Positions 1 through 8,627 of a stretch of DNA of 64,000 nt are shown one piece after another (the first letter of the stretch is position 1; each line of letters starts with the position of its first letter). The translations under genes and the position numbers were made by a program. Under the pieces are notes generated by a model. That model ran no database searches, was not told the origin of the DNA, and was given only the letters and a program-made list of their open reading frames with translations. The stretch comes from Mycolicibacterium cosmeticum (GTDB taxonomy: Bacteria; Actinomycetota; Actinomycetes; Mycobacteriales; Mycobacteriaceae). The DNA lies in NCBI GenBank assembly GCA_016197365.1, contig JACPVS010000029.1, positions 1 to 64,000 on the forward strand. Direction: 5' to 3'.

Positions 1-171
1 CACCTCATCCGAACGCGGAATCTCACAAAACACCTGCCCCGTCACCGGCGACGGATTCTCGAAATACCGGCCCGCAACCGGGGCCACCCACTGCCCCCCA
101 ACAAAATTCCCATAACGCGCCTTAAACGACATCAAAGAACCCTCAGCGCCCGGGCGCGCGTACACAGTCAT
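1..171 (-). CDS. Aldehyde dehydrogenase, N-terminal fragment (cut by window edge)
   Basis: Only the first 57 codons are present; the gene continues beyond the left edge. The reading begins MTVYARPGAEG and contains FVGGQWVAP and a following FENPSPVTG stretch. This is the typical start of NAD(P)-dependent aldehyde dehydrogenases, close to M. tuberculosis Rv0458. These enzymes oxidise aldehydes to acids; the catalytic Cys and Glu lie outside the window. The ATG is preceded by AGGAGA at a 7-nt spacing, which supports this start. It lies 105 bp downstream of the GAF-domain regulator on the same strand, a pairing often seen for alcohol/aldehyde utilisation genes, so the upstream protein probably controls it. 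A TACATT box on the minus strand near 219-224 could serve as its -10. The exact substrate cannot be told from this fragment. Confidence 0.85.
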   Translation of the reverse strand, partial: MTVYARPGAEGSLMSFKARYGNFVGGQWVAPVAGRYFENPSPVTGQVFCEIPRSDEV

Positions 172-276
172 GGAAATTTCTCCTGCCGAAGGACGACGAA
201 ATGTGGCGGTCGTCACTAAATGTACGAAAGGCAGGGTTGCAGCACCGTTGCACGCGGTGACCCGGCGAAGCGGACC

Positions 277-1560
277 TCAGCCCAGTTCGAAGTCGAGGCC
301 CGCGAGGTGCCCACCGGCCTGAGCCCGGACCACCGGACCGATCGAGGAGCTGTTCTGCAGCGCCTCCCAGCCGTCACGGTCGTCGCGGCCTTCCGGCATA
401 TCCAGCCAGCGGCGCAGCGGAGCCATGTCGCCCCGCGTGCACTCAGCAAGCACCGCGCCCCGCATGCTCGCCGACAACTGCATGCGTAGCCGAGCAATCG
501 ACGGGGATACCGACTGTGGTAGCAAAGGCCCGTGGTAGGCGGCCAGGGCGGATTCGACGTCCCCGAGATCGAGCGCGTCGAACACCTCACCGATGTCGGT
601 GGTGATCGGGACCAGCAGCCGATAGGGCCGCGACTCCAGGTATTCGGCGCCGATGACCTTGCGCAGGCGTGACATCTCGGCTCGGACCGTCACGACGTCG
701 AGATCCTTGTCGTCGAGCAGCACGGCCAAATGATCGGCGGACAGTCCCTCGGGGTGGCGACTGAGCAGCACCAGGATGTCGGCATGCCTGCCGGTGAGCA
801 TCGTCGCGCGCAGGTGACCGTACATGTCGGTGGTCACCCAGCGCGGACGGTCGGCGCCGAGCACCACCAGATGAGGCTTGCGGGTCGCGGGCTCGGGGAT
901 GCTGCCGGTCAACCGCAACAACGCGAGATGATTCTCGACCGCCAGCGCGGTGGCCCTGACCAGTGCCAATGTCTGCGCCGACGCGGCTTGCGCGCCGCCG
1001 GTGAGGTCGATGGCACCGAGAAGGGCGCCGGTGTCCGGGTCGTGCAACGGGGTGGCGGTGCAACTCCACGGCTGCACGACGCGGGAGAAATGCTCCGAGC
1101 CCCTGATCTGCAGTTCACGGTCCAGTGCCAGGGCGGTGCCGGGCGCGTTGGTCCCGGCGCTGCGTTCGCTCCAGTCCGCGCCGGGGACGAAGTTCATCTG
1201 TTCGGCTTTACGGCGTGCCTTCGGGTCGCCCTCGACCCAGAGCAGCATGCCGTCGGCAGAGGTGACCGCCACGACGACGCCCGCGTCGACCGCGTCGTCG
1301 ACCAGCAGTCGCCGGATCACGGGCAGCGCGGGTGCCAGGGGATGGGAGTCACGCAGCTTGGCGATGCCGGCGGCCACGGCAGCAGGCCGGGCGCGGTCGA
1401 AGTCCGGATCGACGCCCTTGGCGAGGCTGCGTTGCCAACTCTTGGCGACGACGGGCCGCACCGTCGTGGGCTCCAGCTCCGCGACGTCGACCTCCCCGGC
1501 GACGAAGAGTTCGTGCACAGCACGAAGCTCCCGAGCACTCGGCCCTTTGGTCGTCCTCAC
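277..1560 (-). CDS. GAF-domain transcriptional regulator (AcoR-like, without a sigma-54 ATPase domain)
   Basis: 427 aa. The N-terminal half matches the sensory part of AcoR-type activators: a helical lead-in, then a GAF region (about residues 80-215) with the family signature GTNAPGTAL and LLGAIDLTGG. There is no central AAA+ sigma-54 interaction domain and no Walker motifs. The C-terminal ~170 residues, which include a segment reading LSRHPEGLSADHLAVLL, look like a winged-helix type DNA-binding/regulatory region. This architecture is common in actinobacteria beside aldehyde or alcohol dehydrogenase genes. The gene lies directly upstream of, and co-oriented with, the aldehyde dehydrogenase at the left edge, so the likely role is control of that gene in response to a small molecule bound by the GAF domain. 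The ligand is unknown. Confidence 0.75.
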   Translation of the reverse strand: MRTTKGPSARELRAVHELFVAGEVDVAELEPTTVRPVVAKSWQRSLAKGVDPDFDRARPAAVAAGIAKLRDSHPLAPALPVIRRLLVDDAVDAGVVVAVTSADGMLLWVEGDPKARRKAEQMNFVPGADWSERSAGTNAPGTALALDRELQIRGSEHFSRVVQPWSCTATPLHDPDTGALLGAIDLTGGAQAASAQTLALVRATALAVENHLALLRLTGSIPEPATRKPHLVVLGADRPRWVTTDMYGHLRATMLTGRHADILVLLSRHPEGLSADHLAVLLDDKDLDVVTVRAEMSRLRKVIGAEYLESRPYRLLVPITTDIGEVFDALDLGDVESALAAYHGPLLPQSVSPSIARLRMQLSASMRGAVLAECTRGDMAPLRRWLDMPEGRDDRDGWEALQNSSSIGPVVRAQAGGHLAGLDFELG

Positions 1561-1826
1561 AGATGATCACGCTCCCGATCACGGCCGGAAGCCTCACTGC
1601 CTCGGCCGCATTCCACACCATAGCCCCATTTGCTTGCGGCGGGAACGAACCCGCGAAGCTGCTCAAGATCACCGCGTTGCGACCCGCCATTCGCGAGTGG
1701 CAAGTCGGACAGGACATTTGAGTGAGTTTGTCACTTCTGTGGGTGTGGAGCTGGTCTGACTGCGCGATCCCGCCGGTCCTCTCCTCCCGACGGGACCGCG
1801 CAGGTCTCATGGCAACGCCGGGGCCA
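1561..1826. other. Intergenic region between GAF regulator and esxT
   Basis: 266 bp between the start of the GAF regulator and the stop of esxT, both on the minus strand. I see no credible gene here. It should hold the promoter of the GAF regulator and the end of the ESX-4 transcript, but no convincing hairpin-plus-T-run or TANNNT/-35 pair was identified. Confidence 0.4.
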
Positions 1827-2123
1827 TCAGAAGCCCCATGCGTTGGCAGCCTGGCGGTCGGTGGCCGCGATGTCGTCGGCACCGTCGCGAACCGCATTTC
1901 CCAATCGGAACAGGATGTCCTGCAACACCGATGCGGACTGGTCCCAGCGCATCTGCTCGGTGCGGTACGCCTCGGCGGCCTGGCGCGTCCAGATCTGTTG
2001 CAGTGGCGCGATCTGTGCGCGCAGGTCGTCCAGCGCCGCACTCAACCGTGCCGAGGTGGTGTGGATTTCCTGACGCACGGTGTATTCGATCTCGTCGAAG
2101 TTGTAAGACAAGGTGGCATCCAT
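1827..2123 (-). CDS. esxT: ESAT-6-like WXG100 protein EsxT (ESX-4)
   Basis: 98 aa from ATG at 2123, preceded by GAGGAG. It is a small helical-hairpin WXG100 protein, the presumed secreted partner of EsxU in ESX-4. The sequence begins MDATLSYNFDEIEY and closely resembles M. tuberculosis EsxT (Rv3444c). The hairpin turn is Trp45-Thr-Arg, so the canonical Gly of WXG is absent, as in the M. tuberculosis protein. The C-terminal helix carries AYRTEQ, near the YxxxD/E-type export signal position. A longer reading upstream would overlap esxU and is not needed. It follows esxU by 10 bp and ends the minus-strand ESX-4 operon. WXG100 proteins normally leave the cell as dimers through the EccB/C/D membrane complex. 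Confidence 0.93.
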   Translation of the reverse strand: MDATLSYNFDEIEYTVRQEIHTTSARLSAALDDLRAQIAPLQQIWTRQAAEAYRTEQMRWDQSASVLQDILFRLGNAVRDGADDIAATDRQAANAWGF

Positions 2124-2133
2124 GGGTGGCTCC

Positions 2134-2442
2134 TCAAAGATCCTGGGTAACGGCGGCGATCTGCTGTGAATGGCCGTCACCGGCCTCGCGCAGGGTGCGC
2201 TCATTGACCCGGATGGTCTCCGAGATCCGAGCCAGGGCGTGGTTCAGCGCCGTCGATTCTGTGTTCCACCGGTCGACGACCTCGCGGAAGCGCACCGCCG
2301 CGGCACCTCCCCACACCGACGGGGGGACCGCGCTCATACGGCCGATGAACGACCCGAGCATGGCCCGGATCTCCTCGTTGCGGGAGTCGATCTGCCCGGC
2401 GACCGCATGCATGAGGTCGAAATCGGTATTCAGCGAAGTCAT
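2134..2442 (-). CDS. esxU: ESAT-6-like WXG100 protein EsxU (ESX-4)
   Basis: 102 aa, the expected WXG100 length. A clear WGG motif (Trp44-Gly45-Gly46) sits between two amphipathic helices. The sequence start MTSLNTDFDLMHAVAG matches the EsxU family (Rv3445c). The ATG at 2442 is preceded by GAGAGGA at good spacing. It is expected to form a heterodimer with EsxT, encoded 10 bp downstream, and to be the substrate or co-secreted component of the ESX-4 channel. It sits 70 bp downstream of the Rv3446c-like gene in the same operon as eccC4. Confidence 0.93.
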   Translation of the reverse strand: MTSLNTDFDLMHAVAGQIDSRNEEIRAMLGSFIGRMSAVPPSVWGGAAAVRFREVVDRWNTESTALNHALARISETIRVNERTLREAGDGHSQQIAAVTQDL

Positions 2443-2512
2443 CTGAGTCCTCTCGTTGTGTACCCACTACAAATGTTGGACGCAGCGGAAGCCATTTCGG
2501 TTCCGAGTTTCT

Positions 2513-3631
2513 TCACCGCACCGCATGGGCGGACGCGATGGTCTCGTCGCAGATCTCCCGCATCGGCTGCCCCGGGGGGCTCTGACATCCGATGGCGATG
2601 CGCATCCCGTCGTCGAGGAAGACGGCCCAATCCACCTGCCGCCCTGCCCTTGTCTCGGTGTAGCTGACGACCGGTCGACCACCACGCTGCGCCGCTGTCT
2701 GCAAGTCGGCGAACACCAGTGGATTCTCGCGCTGCAATGCCGAGGCCAGGGTCGCCGCTGTCGCGGCCATGTCGGCTTCGGCCGGTGACTGCACGATGAG
2801 CACCGCACGTTCGCCACCCGGTTCGGCGACCTGCACGCGGCGCGACCCCCTTCCGGCGATGATGCGTTCGACCGCCCAGCCCACCGGCACGCTGGCGCTG
2901 ACCCGGCCTTCGGTGATCAATACCGTTGATGGATGCCGTATTTCATGGTGCAGTGCCGCGCCGGCGGTGGCGGTCGTCAGCAACAGGGCGGCAGCCACCC
3001 ACCTCACACGTCGGCCCGGCCGCGGGGCAGGCGGTGCGGACATCTCCCTCACCGCGCGGAGCAACAGCGGATCTCCGACGATCTCGACCTCGCCGGTGCG
3101 GCGCAGCCGGGCCGCGATCTGGGTGGCGATGGTCCGCGCGCCCCGAACTCCACCGGGCACATCGATGAGTGTCGACGTGGGTTCGCCGAGGCCCGCCACC
3201 ACCGCGTCGACTACGCCCGCCCGTCGCGAGGCAACGAACAGCACGGACCGACCGGTGCCTGCGACGACGAATTCATCGGTGATCTCGACGACGACGTCCA
3301 CGTCGGGACGCATTCGCCGATACAGTTCTGGCCGTTGCACCACAACGGCTTCGGCGAACATCGTGACGGCCGCCGCGCGGATCCGATCCTGCCAGGCCGA
3401 TGGCCACCATCCCGGGCAGACCAGCATCACAGCACCCGCGGCCCGGGGGTGTTCCCCCACCACGGTGGCGATCACCTCACCCAGCACCGTGTCCACCGCT
3501 ACCGGGCGATCATCGAGAACCGTCTCGCGGTCATCGAGGAAAGTCACTGCCGCGCGGGCCAACTCGCTGCGGACCGGGCAGGGACCACGCACCGTGGCGG
3601 GGCCGACGAGAACCACGGCGGTGGTCATCAC
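2513..3631 (-). CDS. Type VII secretion-associated protein, Rv3446c-like (ESX-4)
   Basis: 372 aa, Ala/Val-rich. The N-terminal ~200 residues form a soluble domain rich in short beta strands (VVLVGPATVRG, VMLVCPGWWP). One membrane segment follows at about residues 208-225, after a basic RPGRRVRW stretch. The C-terminal part (about 230-372) contains VPVGWAVERI and matches in position and character the conserved extracellular domain of Rv3446c-family type VII secretion-associated proteins. Its start codon overlaps the eccC4 stop (ATGA), so the two are translationally coupled. The role is unknown; an accessory membrane or periplasmic component of ESX-4 is the natural inference, possibly in the place of EccE, which ESX-4 lacks. 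Confidence 0.85.
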   Translation of the reverse strand: MMTTAVVLVGPATVRGPCPVRSELARAAVTFLDDRETVLDDRPVAVDTVLGEVIATVVGEHPRAAGAVMLVCPGWWPSAWQDRIRAAAVTMFAEAVVVQRPELYRRMRPDVDVVVEITDEFVVAGTGRSVLFVASRRAGVVDAVVAGLGEPTSTLIDVPGGVRGARTIATQIAARLRRTGEVEIVGDPLLLRAVREMSAPPAPRPGRRVRWVAAALLLTTATAGAALHHEIRHPSTVLITEGRVSASVPVGWAVERIIAGRGSRRVQVAEPGGERAVLIVQSPAEADMAATAATLASALQRENPLVFADLQTAAQRGGRPVVSYTETRAGRQVDWAVFLDDGMRIAIGCQSPPGQPMREICDETIASAHAVR

Positions 3632-6600
3632 GGTTCGGCCCAGGCAACCTGAATGCGCTCATCGGGTGAGCCCCGCACGGTCAACGTGGCCCGGCCTGGC
3701 GGCAGCGGCACCGGACGGGTCGAGCCCAGCAGCACACCCTCCTCCGCGCCCGCGCTCATCATCAGGCCGGCGCTTCCGAGCTCGCGCAGCCGCGCCAGGA
3801 GCGGGTCGAACATGGCCCGCGCGGCACCCCCTGAGCCGCGGGCCACGATGATGTGCAAACCCAGGTCCTTGGCGTGCGGCAGGTATTCCAGCAGCGGTCC
3901 GAGCGGGTTGCCCGCCGCGACCGGCACGAGTTCGTAGTCGTCGATCACGACATAGATCTCCGGACCGGACCACCAGGATCGATCGCGCAATTGTCGCTGT
4001 GTCACGGCAGGTCCCGGAACCCGGGAGCGTAACTGCGCGAGTATGGGTTTCAGGTGCGCCGCCAGTGCGTCGGCGGATACCGCGTACCCGGCGACATGCG
4101 CGGAGTCGACCGCACCCAACAGGGTGCGGCGATAGTCCACGAGGAGCAACCGCACTTCGTCAGCGGTGGCCGGACCCGTCAGCGCGAGACAGAGGGTGCG
4201 TAGGGCCGCCGTCTTTCCGCATTCGCTCTCGCCGAGCACGATGAGGTGACCGTGCTTGCGGAAATCGAGGGCCGCCGGCTGCATTCTGCTCTCGCCCAGG
4301 CCGATGACGATCCCGTTTGTGGGACGGTCCGTGTGCATCAGGTCTTCAGGCCAGCGCAGCATCACCGGCAACGACCGGATCCTCGGCACCGTCGAGTGAC
4401 CGTGCCTGGCGCGCAGAACCTGCACCGCCGCATCGATATCCATGCCGAAGAGGGTGGGGCGCGCGATCACGGTGAACAGACCCTCGCGGGTCAGGCCCGT
4501 GCCGGCCCGGCGGTCGGCGAGCAGTCGGGCCCGCTTGCGATCCATCTCGGACTCGGCCGGCTCGCCCAGCCGCAATTCGATGCGGGTGCCGATCTGGTCC
4601 TTGAGCGCGGGCCGCAACTCCGCCCATCGGGATGCCGTGATGACGACGTGGACGCGATGTGCGAGACCTCGTGCGACCAGCGCGGTGATGGCCTCCTCCA
4701 ATCCGTCACACTCCTGCCGGAGGGCCGCCCATCCGTCGACGACGAGGAACACCTCACCTTCCACGTCGGGTGTCCCGGCTTCCCGCCCCCGCAGCAGATC
4801 GTGCACGTGCGTGACGGCCCGGCGAGCCAGCTCGCCGTCCCCGGGGCCCGCGCAGACACCGGTGTGCGGCAAGCCGTCCAGCAGGGACAGCGCGCCGCCA
4901 CCGAAGTTCAGCAGGTAGAACCGCAGTTCGGCGGGACCGTGGGTTACCGCCAACGCCAACAGGATTGCGCAGAGGGCGGTGGATTTACCCGATCGAGTGG
5001 CGCCGACCACCGCGGCATGACCCGCGGCGCCTCCCAGGTCCACCATCAAGGGGTCGCACCGTTGCGCGAAGGCGTTGTCCACCAGTCCGATGGGCACCCG
5101 AAGCGGACCGCCTCGGTGCTCGGCGAGCAGCTCTCCCAGCATCGGTGGGGCGTCCAGCGGTGGAAGCCAGACAGGGTGCGCCGGGCGGCCATGGCCGGTC
5201 AACCCGTTCAGCACGGCGTCGAGCAACGTCGTTCGCGGCGCCTCGGCAGCCCTGTCGTGGTCCACGGGTGCCGCGGTGAACAGGCGCGGCACGTCCGGGT
5301 GCGTCGGCGCCGGTTCCGTGATCGGTCCCGACACGAATGCGGTGCGGAAACGGACCGTCTCCCCCGCCGGCGTCCTGAGGTAGGCCGACCCGGGAGCAGC
5401 CGGGAGATGATAGGCGTCCGGAATGCCGAGCACGGCCCGGGATTCACTGGTGGAGAACGTCTTCAGGCACACCCGGTACGACAGATGGGTGTCCAGACCT
5501 CGCATCCGGCCCTCGTCGAAACGCTGGCTCGCCAACAGCAGATGCATGCCCAGGGAGCGGCCTACCCGACCGATCGCGACGAACAGTTCGGCGAAATCGG
5601 GCTGCCGGCTGAGCAGTTCGGAGAACTCGTCGACGACGATGAACAGCACGGGCAGCGCGGGCAGGTCCGCGCCGGCGGTCCGCGCCAGCCGGTACTCGTG
5701 CACCCCGGCCAGGTTTCCGGCCGCACGTAACAGCTCCTGCCTGCGGTTCATCTCACCGGTCAGCGCATCCCGCATCCGGTCCACCAGGTGTGCTTCATCG
5801 GCGAGGTTGGTGATGACGGCGGCCACATGAGCGGCGCGGTCCAGTCCGAGAAATGTGGCACCGCCCTTGAAGTCGATCAACGCAAGGTTCAGCTCATCGG
5901 GCGGGTGGGTCGCGATCAGCCCGAGGATCAAGGTGCGCAGGAACTCTGACTTTCCTGAACCCGTCGCACCGATACACAGGCCGTGCGGTCCCATGCCGCC
6001 GTGGGCCGCTTCCTTGATGTCCAGTGCGAGCGGATCTCCGCGCCGGTCGGCGGTGTCGATGAAGCCGATGGGTACCCGAAGCCGGTCCTCATCCGCCCGT
6101 GGACGCCATCCCACGGCCGGGTCGAACACACCTGATGACCCGACACCGACCAGGTCGGGCCATCCCGGCGGTGCCCCAGCGGGCACATCGGAGAGGTACC
6201 GCGCAAGCCTGCGAGCACAGATCAACGCCTCGGCAGTGCCGAGACCGTCCGGACGCCATCCCGCGCGAGGCGCAGCGACCCCGTCGTCGGTGATGTCGAG
6301 CACCGTCACCCCGGACGTGATCTCCGCGCTCGAGACATCCACCCCGTCCGCGATGATCACCATCTGGACGGCTCCGAGCGTTGCACAGGTTTCCAGCGCA
6401 GTGGCGAGGTCGGCAAAGGTGAGCCTGCGCGGGCCCACGGCGTCGGCCTCGCGGTGATCACCATGGTGCGGGAGCCATTTCAGCCAATCCCAGTGCGTGT
6501 CACCGGCGGGCACGACGACCGCGACCTTCACGTCGCGCGGGCTGTGCAGCACGGCCAACTGACAGACCATGGCCCGTACCAGGTCCCGGCCCGTACCGAA

Positions 6601-7245
6601 CGGCAGCCGGGCACCGTCTTCCAAGGTGAGGGCGACCGGGACATCGGCGAGTAACGCCCACGCCTCCAGCACCTCGTTCAGCGCACCGACCGTCACCGGG
6701 TCCGTCTCCTCCGTGAGGCCGGACGACGGACCGACCAGCGGTGTCGAGAGCGCGACGGCCCCGAGGCCCACCCTGATCACCCCGAAGTCCCGGTCACCGG
6801 GGCGGCGCTCCCACCTGCGCGGGCCATCGACCAGAGTCCACAGCCCACCAGGTTCGGGGTGCGTCCGATGCAGGTACTCATGCTGGTGGCGCGCGGTATC
6901 CGCGGCATCATCGGACACCGCGTCGAGATAGCGCAGATAGCTGCGACGTGAGGCGTTGATCTCGGCGGTGCGGCCGCGGAAGGTGTGCGCCAACGTACCC
7001 AACGCGGATGCCAGCATCATGACGGGAAAGAGCAGGAACATCGGATTCCGCGCCGTCGTCTGCCCAGAGGTCAGGTACACCGCGGCCATTCCCCCGACGG
7101 CCACCAGCATGACCACCGGAAGCAGGCGGGTCAGCGGATTGATCGGCGGGGTGCCAGGCAGGTCCGGCGGACGTCGCAGTTCGACGGCACCCGAAGGCGG
7201 CGGCTTCACGGTTTCCACAATGGGTTCGACGCACCGGGACGCCAC
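3628..7245 (-). CDS. eccC4: ESX-4 FtsK/SpoIIIE-type secretion ATPase EccC4
   Basis: About 1205 aa from GTG 7245. Two N-terminal membrane segments (RLLPVVMLVAVGG and MFLLFPVMMLAS) are followed by three FtsK/SpoIIIE ATPase domains. Walker A motifs are GATGSGKS (near residue 427), GATRSGKS (near 748) and GESECGKT (near 1007); Walker B in the first domain is LFIVVDEFS. This is the motor of the ESX-4 channel that recognises WXG100 substrates and drives export. The start is uncertain: GTG at 7218 is also possible, and an ATG at 7359 would run into the divergent eccD4 start and is unlikely. The stop overlaps the Rv3446c-like gene by 4 bp. The divergent eccC4/eccD4 promoter region lies between 7246 and 7325. 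Confidence 0.95.
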   Translation of the reverse strand: MASRCVEPIVETVKPPPSGAVELRRPPDLPGTPPINPLTRLLPVVMLVAVGGMAAVYLTSGQTTARNPMFLLFPVMMLASALGTLAHTFRGRTAEINASRRSYLRYLDAVSDDAADTARHQHEYLHRTHPEPGGLWTLVDGPRRWERRPGDRDFGVIRVGLGAVALSTPLVGPSSGLTEETDPVTVGALNEVLEAWALLADVPVALTLEDGARLPFGTGRDLVRAMVCQLAVLHSPRDVKVAVVVPAGDTHWDWLKWLPHHGDHREADAVGPRRLTFADLATALETCATLGAVQMVIIADGVDVSSAEITSGVTVLDITDDGVAAPRAGWRPDGLGTAEALICARRLARYLSDVPAGAPPGWPDLVGVGSSGVFDPAVGWRPRADEDRLRVPIGFIDTADRRGDPLALDIKEAAHGGMGPHGLCIGATGSGKSEFLRTLILGLIATHPPDELNLALIDFKGGATFLGLDRAAHVAAVITNLADEAHLVDRMRDALTGEMNRRQELLRAAGNLAGVHEYRLARTAGADLPALPVLFIVVDEFSELLSRQPDFAELFVAIGRVGRSLGMHLLLASQRFDEGRMRGLDTHLSYRVCLKTFSTSESRAVLGIPDAYHLPAAPGSAYLRTPAGETVRFRTAFVSGPITEPAPTHPDVPRLFTAAPVDHDRAAEAPRTTLLDAVLNGLTGHGRPAHPVWLPPLDAPPMLGELLAEHRGGPLRVPIGLVDNAFAQRCDPLMVDLGGAAGHAAVVGATRSGKSTALCAILLALAVTHGPAELRFYLLNFGGGALSLLDGLPHTGVCAGPGDGELARRAVTHVHDLLRGREAGTPDVEGEVFLVVDGWAALRQECDGLEEAITALVARGLAHRVHVVITASRWAELRPALKDQIGTRIELRLGEPAESEMDRKRARLLADRRAGTGLTREGLFTVIARPTLFGMDIDAAVQVLRARHGHSTVPRIRSLPVMLRWPEDLMHTDRPTNGIVIGLGESRMQPAALDFRKHGHLIVLGESECGKTAALRTLCLALTGPATADEVRLLLVDYRRTLLGAVDSAHVAGYAVSADALAAHLKPILAQLRSRVPGPAVTQRQLRDRSWWSGPEIYVVIDDYELVPVAAGNPLGPLLEYLPHAKDLGLHIIVARGSGGAARAMFDPLLARLRELGSAGLMMSAGAEEGVLLGSTRPVPLPPGRATLTVRGSPDERIQVAWAEP

Positions 7246-7325
7246 TCGGTTCCGCTCAATTTTGGTGCGCCGGCACCCCGCCTGGGGTGCGTAACGTGAA
7301 GCCACGTGTGAGGAGGGTTGCTGCG

Positions 7326-8627
7326 GTGGAAGATTCGCTGTGCCGGGTGTCGGTCGCATGGTCGGGCGTGCTGGTCGATGTGGCCCTGCCGCGGGGTTTA
7401 CCGCTGGCGGCCTTGCTGCCGGACCTCGTCGATCTCGTCGTCGGGCACGACGTGCGCGCCGATGTCACCCGCACCTGGCACCTGCGCCGGCCACTCGGCG
7501 AGTGGCTCGATGCTGCGATGACGCTGCGGGAGTGCGGTGTTCACGACGGCGACGTTCTCACCATGTCCGGCGCGCCCGTACCAACGTTCGCCCGTACCGC
7601 CCCCGGGCAATTCCGCACGGTCGATTTGGCGCAGGCGCCACGCCCCACCGCGCGGGTATCCGAGGCGTGGGCGTGGTGCGCCGCGGTGGCCGTCGCCACC
7701 CTGATGGCCCCGTTGGCGATGGACGGCAATCCAGTGGTGTCGGCAGCCATCGGCGCTGCCACCGTGGCCATCGCTGCGGTGGTCGCGCGGCGCGCGCCGG
7801 GCGCGCGCATGGCATCGTGCGTCGTCGCCGTGATATTCAGCGCGGCGACTGGGTATCTCGTGATCGGGACGTCACCGCAAGCTGCGAATGTGTTGCTGGG
7901 ATCCGCTGCCGCGGCGGTGTCGTCCATCGCACTCCTGCGGTTGACGCGCAGCGGTACAACACTTCTCACCGCCTGCGCGACCTTCGCTGCCCTGGTGGCG
8001 GTGGCGGTCACGCCCGCCGTGGTCACACCGGTCGGAATGCTCGTCGTCGCCGCCATCCTCACCCTCGCCGCACTGAGCACCCTCGGCACCGCTGCCCGGC
8101 TGGTGATCATGCTGACGGGATTGACCCCGACGCTCACCGGGCACACGGAGTCGGCCGTGACCGACCGACGCGCAGTGCACGCACGCGCGGTGCTGGCCGG
8201 GGTCGTGTCGGGTAGCGCCGCTGCCGCCGCGACGGGTGCTGCGGTATTGGCAGTCGGCTACGCAGAGGCCGGTTCCGTGCCCGCGGCCGGCCCGGTGTTG
8301 CCCGCCGTGGTGGCGGGGGTGCTGTTTCTGCGGTCACGCCTGTTTGCCGACGGTGACTGCAGAATCGCCGTGGTGTCCGGTGGACTGGTCTGCGCCACAG
8401 CAACTTCGGTCATTCTCTTACTATCGGTGCCCGCGCACGCCGGCTGGCTCGCGGTCACGAGTGTCGGGGTGGCTGGCAGCCTCTACGCGCAACGACATTC
8501 GGTCAGCCCGTCCTGGGCTCGCTCCGTCGACGTGCTCGAGGGTGCGCTGCTGGTGTCCGTAATCCCGTTGGCCGGTTGGACTTCCGGATTGCTCGGCGTC
8601 GCCCGGAACATGAACATGCCGTGGTGA
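7326..8627 (+). CDS. eccD4: ESX-4 integral membrane channel protein EccD4
   Basis: 433 aa. The first ~95 residues form the ubiquitin-like cytosolic domain of EccD proteins (CRVSVAWSGVLVDVALP... up to DGDVLTMSG). The rest is a string of about eleven hydrophobic segments. EccD forms the bulk of the inner-membrane secretion pore with EccB and EccC. The GTG at 7326 has a perfect AGGAGGG at 7311-7317, which fixes the start; an upstream ATG at 7287 precedes this ribosome-binding site and is rejected. It is transcribed divergently from eccC4 and overlaps mycP4 by 4 bp (GTGA), so the two form a coupled pair. Confidence 0.95.
   Translation: MEDSLCRVSVAWSGVLVDVALPRGLPLAALLPDLVDLVVGHDVRADVTRTWHLRRPLGEWLDAAMTLRECGVHDGDVLTMSGAPVPTFARTAPGQFRTVDLAQAPRPTARVSEAWAWCAAVAVATLMAPLAMDGNPVVSAAIGAATVAIAAVVARRAPGARMASCVVAVIFSAATGYLVIGTSPQAANVLLGSAAAAVSSIALLRLTRSGTTLLTACATFAALVAVAVTPAVVTPVGMLVVAAILTLAALSTLGTAARLVIMLTGLTPTLTGHTESAVTDRRAVHARAVLAGVVSGSAAAAATGAAVLAVGYAEAGSVPAAGPVLPAVVAGVLFLRSRLFADGDCRIAVVSGGLVCATATSVILLLSVPAHAGWLAVTSVGVAGSLYAQRHSVSPSWARSVDVLEGALLVSVIPLAGWTSGLLGVARNMNMPW

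Noticed and set aside
1722..2150. Plus-strand reading (142 codons) opposite esxT
   Set aside because: Overlaps the whole of esxT in antisense and shows no family features.
7287..7325. Longer EccD4 starting at ATG 7287
   Set aside because: AGGAGGG at 7311-7317 is perfectly placed for GTG 7326 and would lie inside the longer reading; the extra residues do not fit the family.
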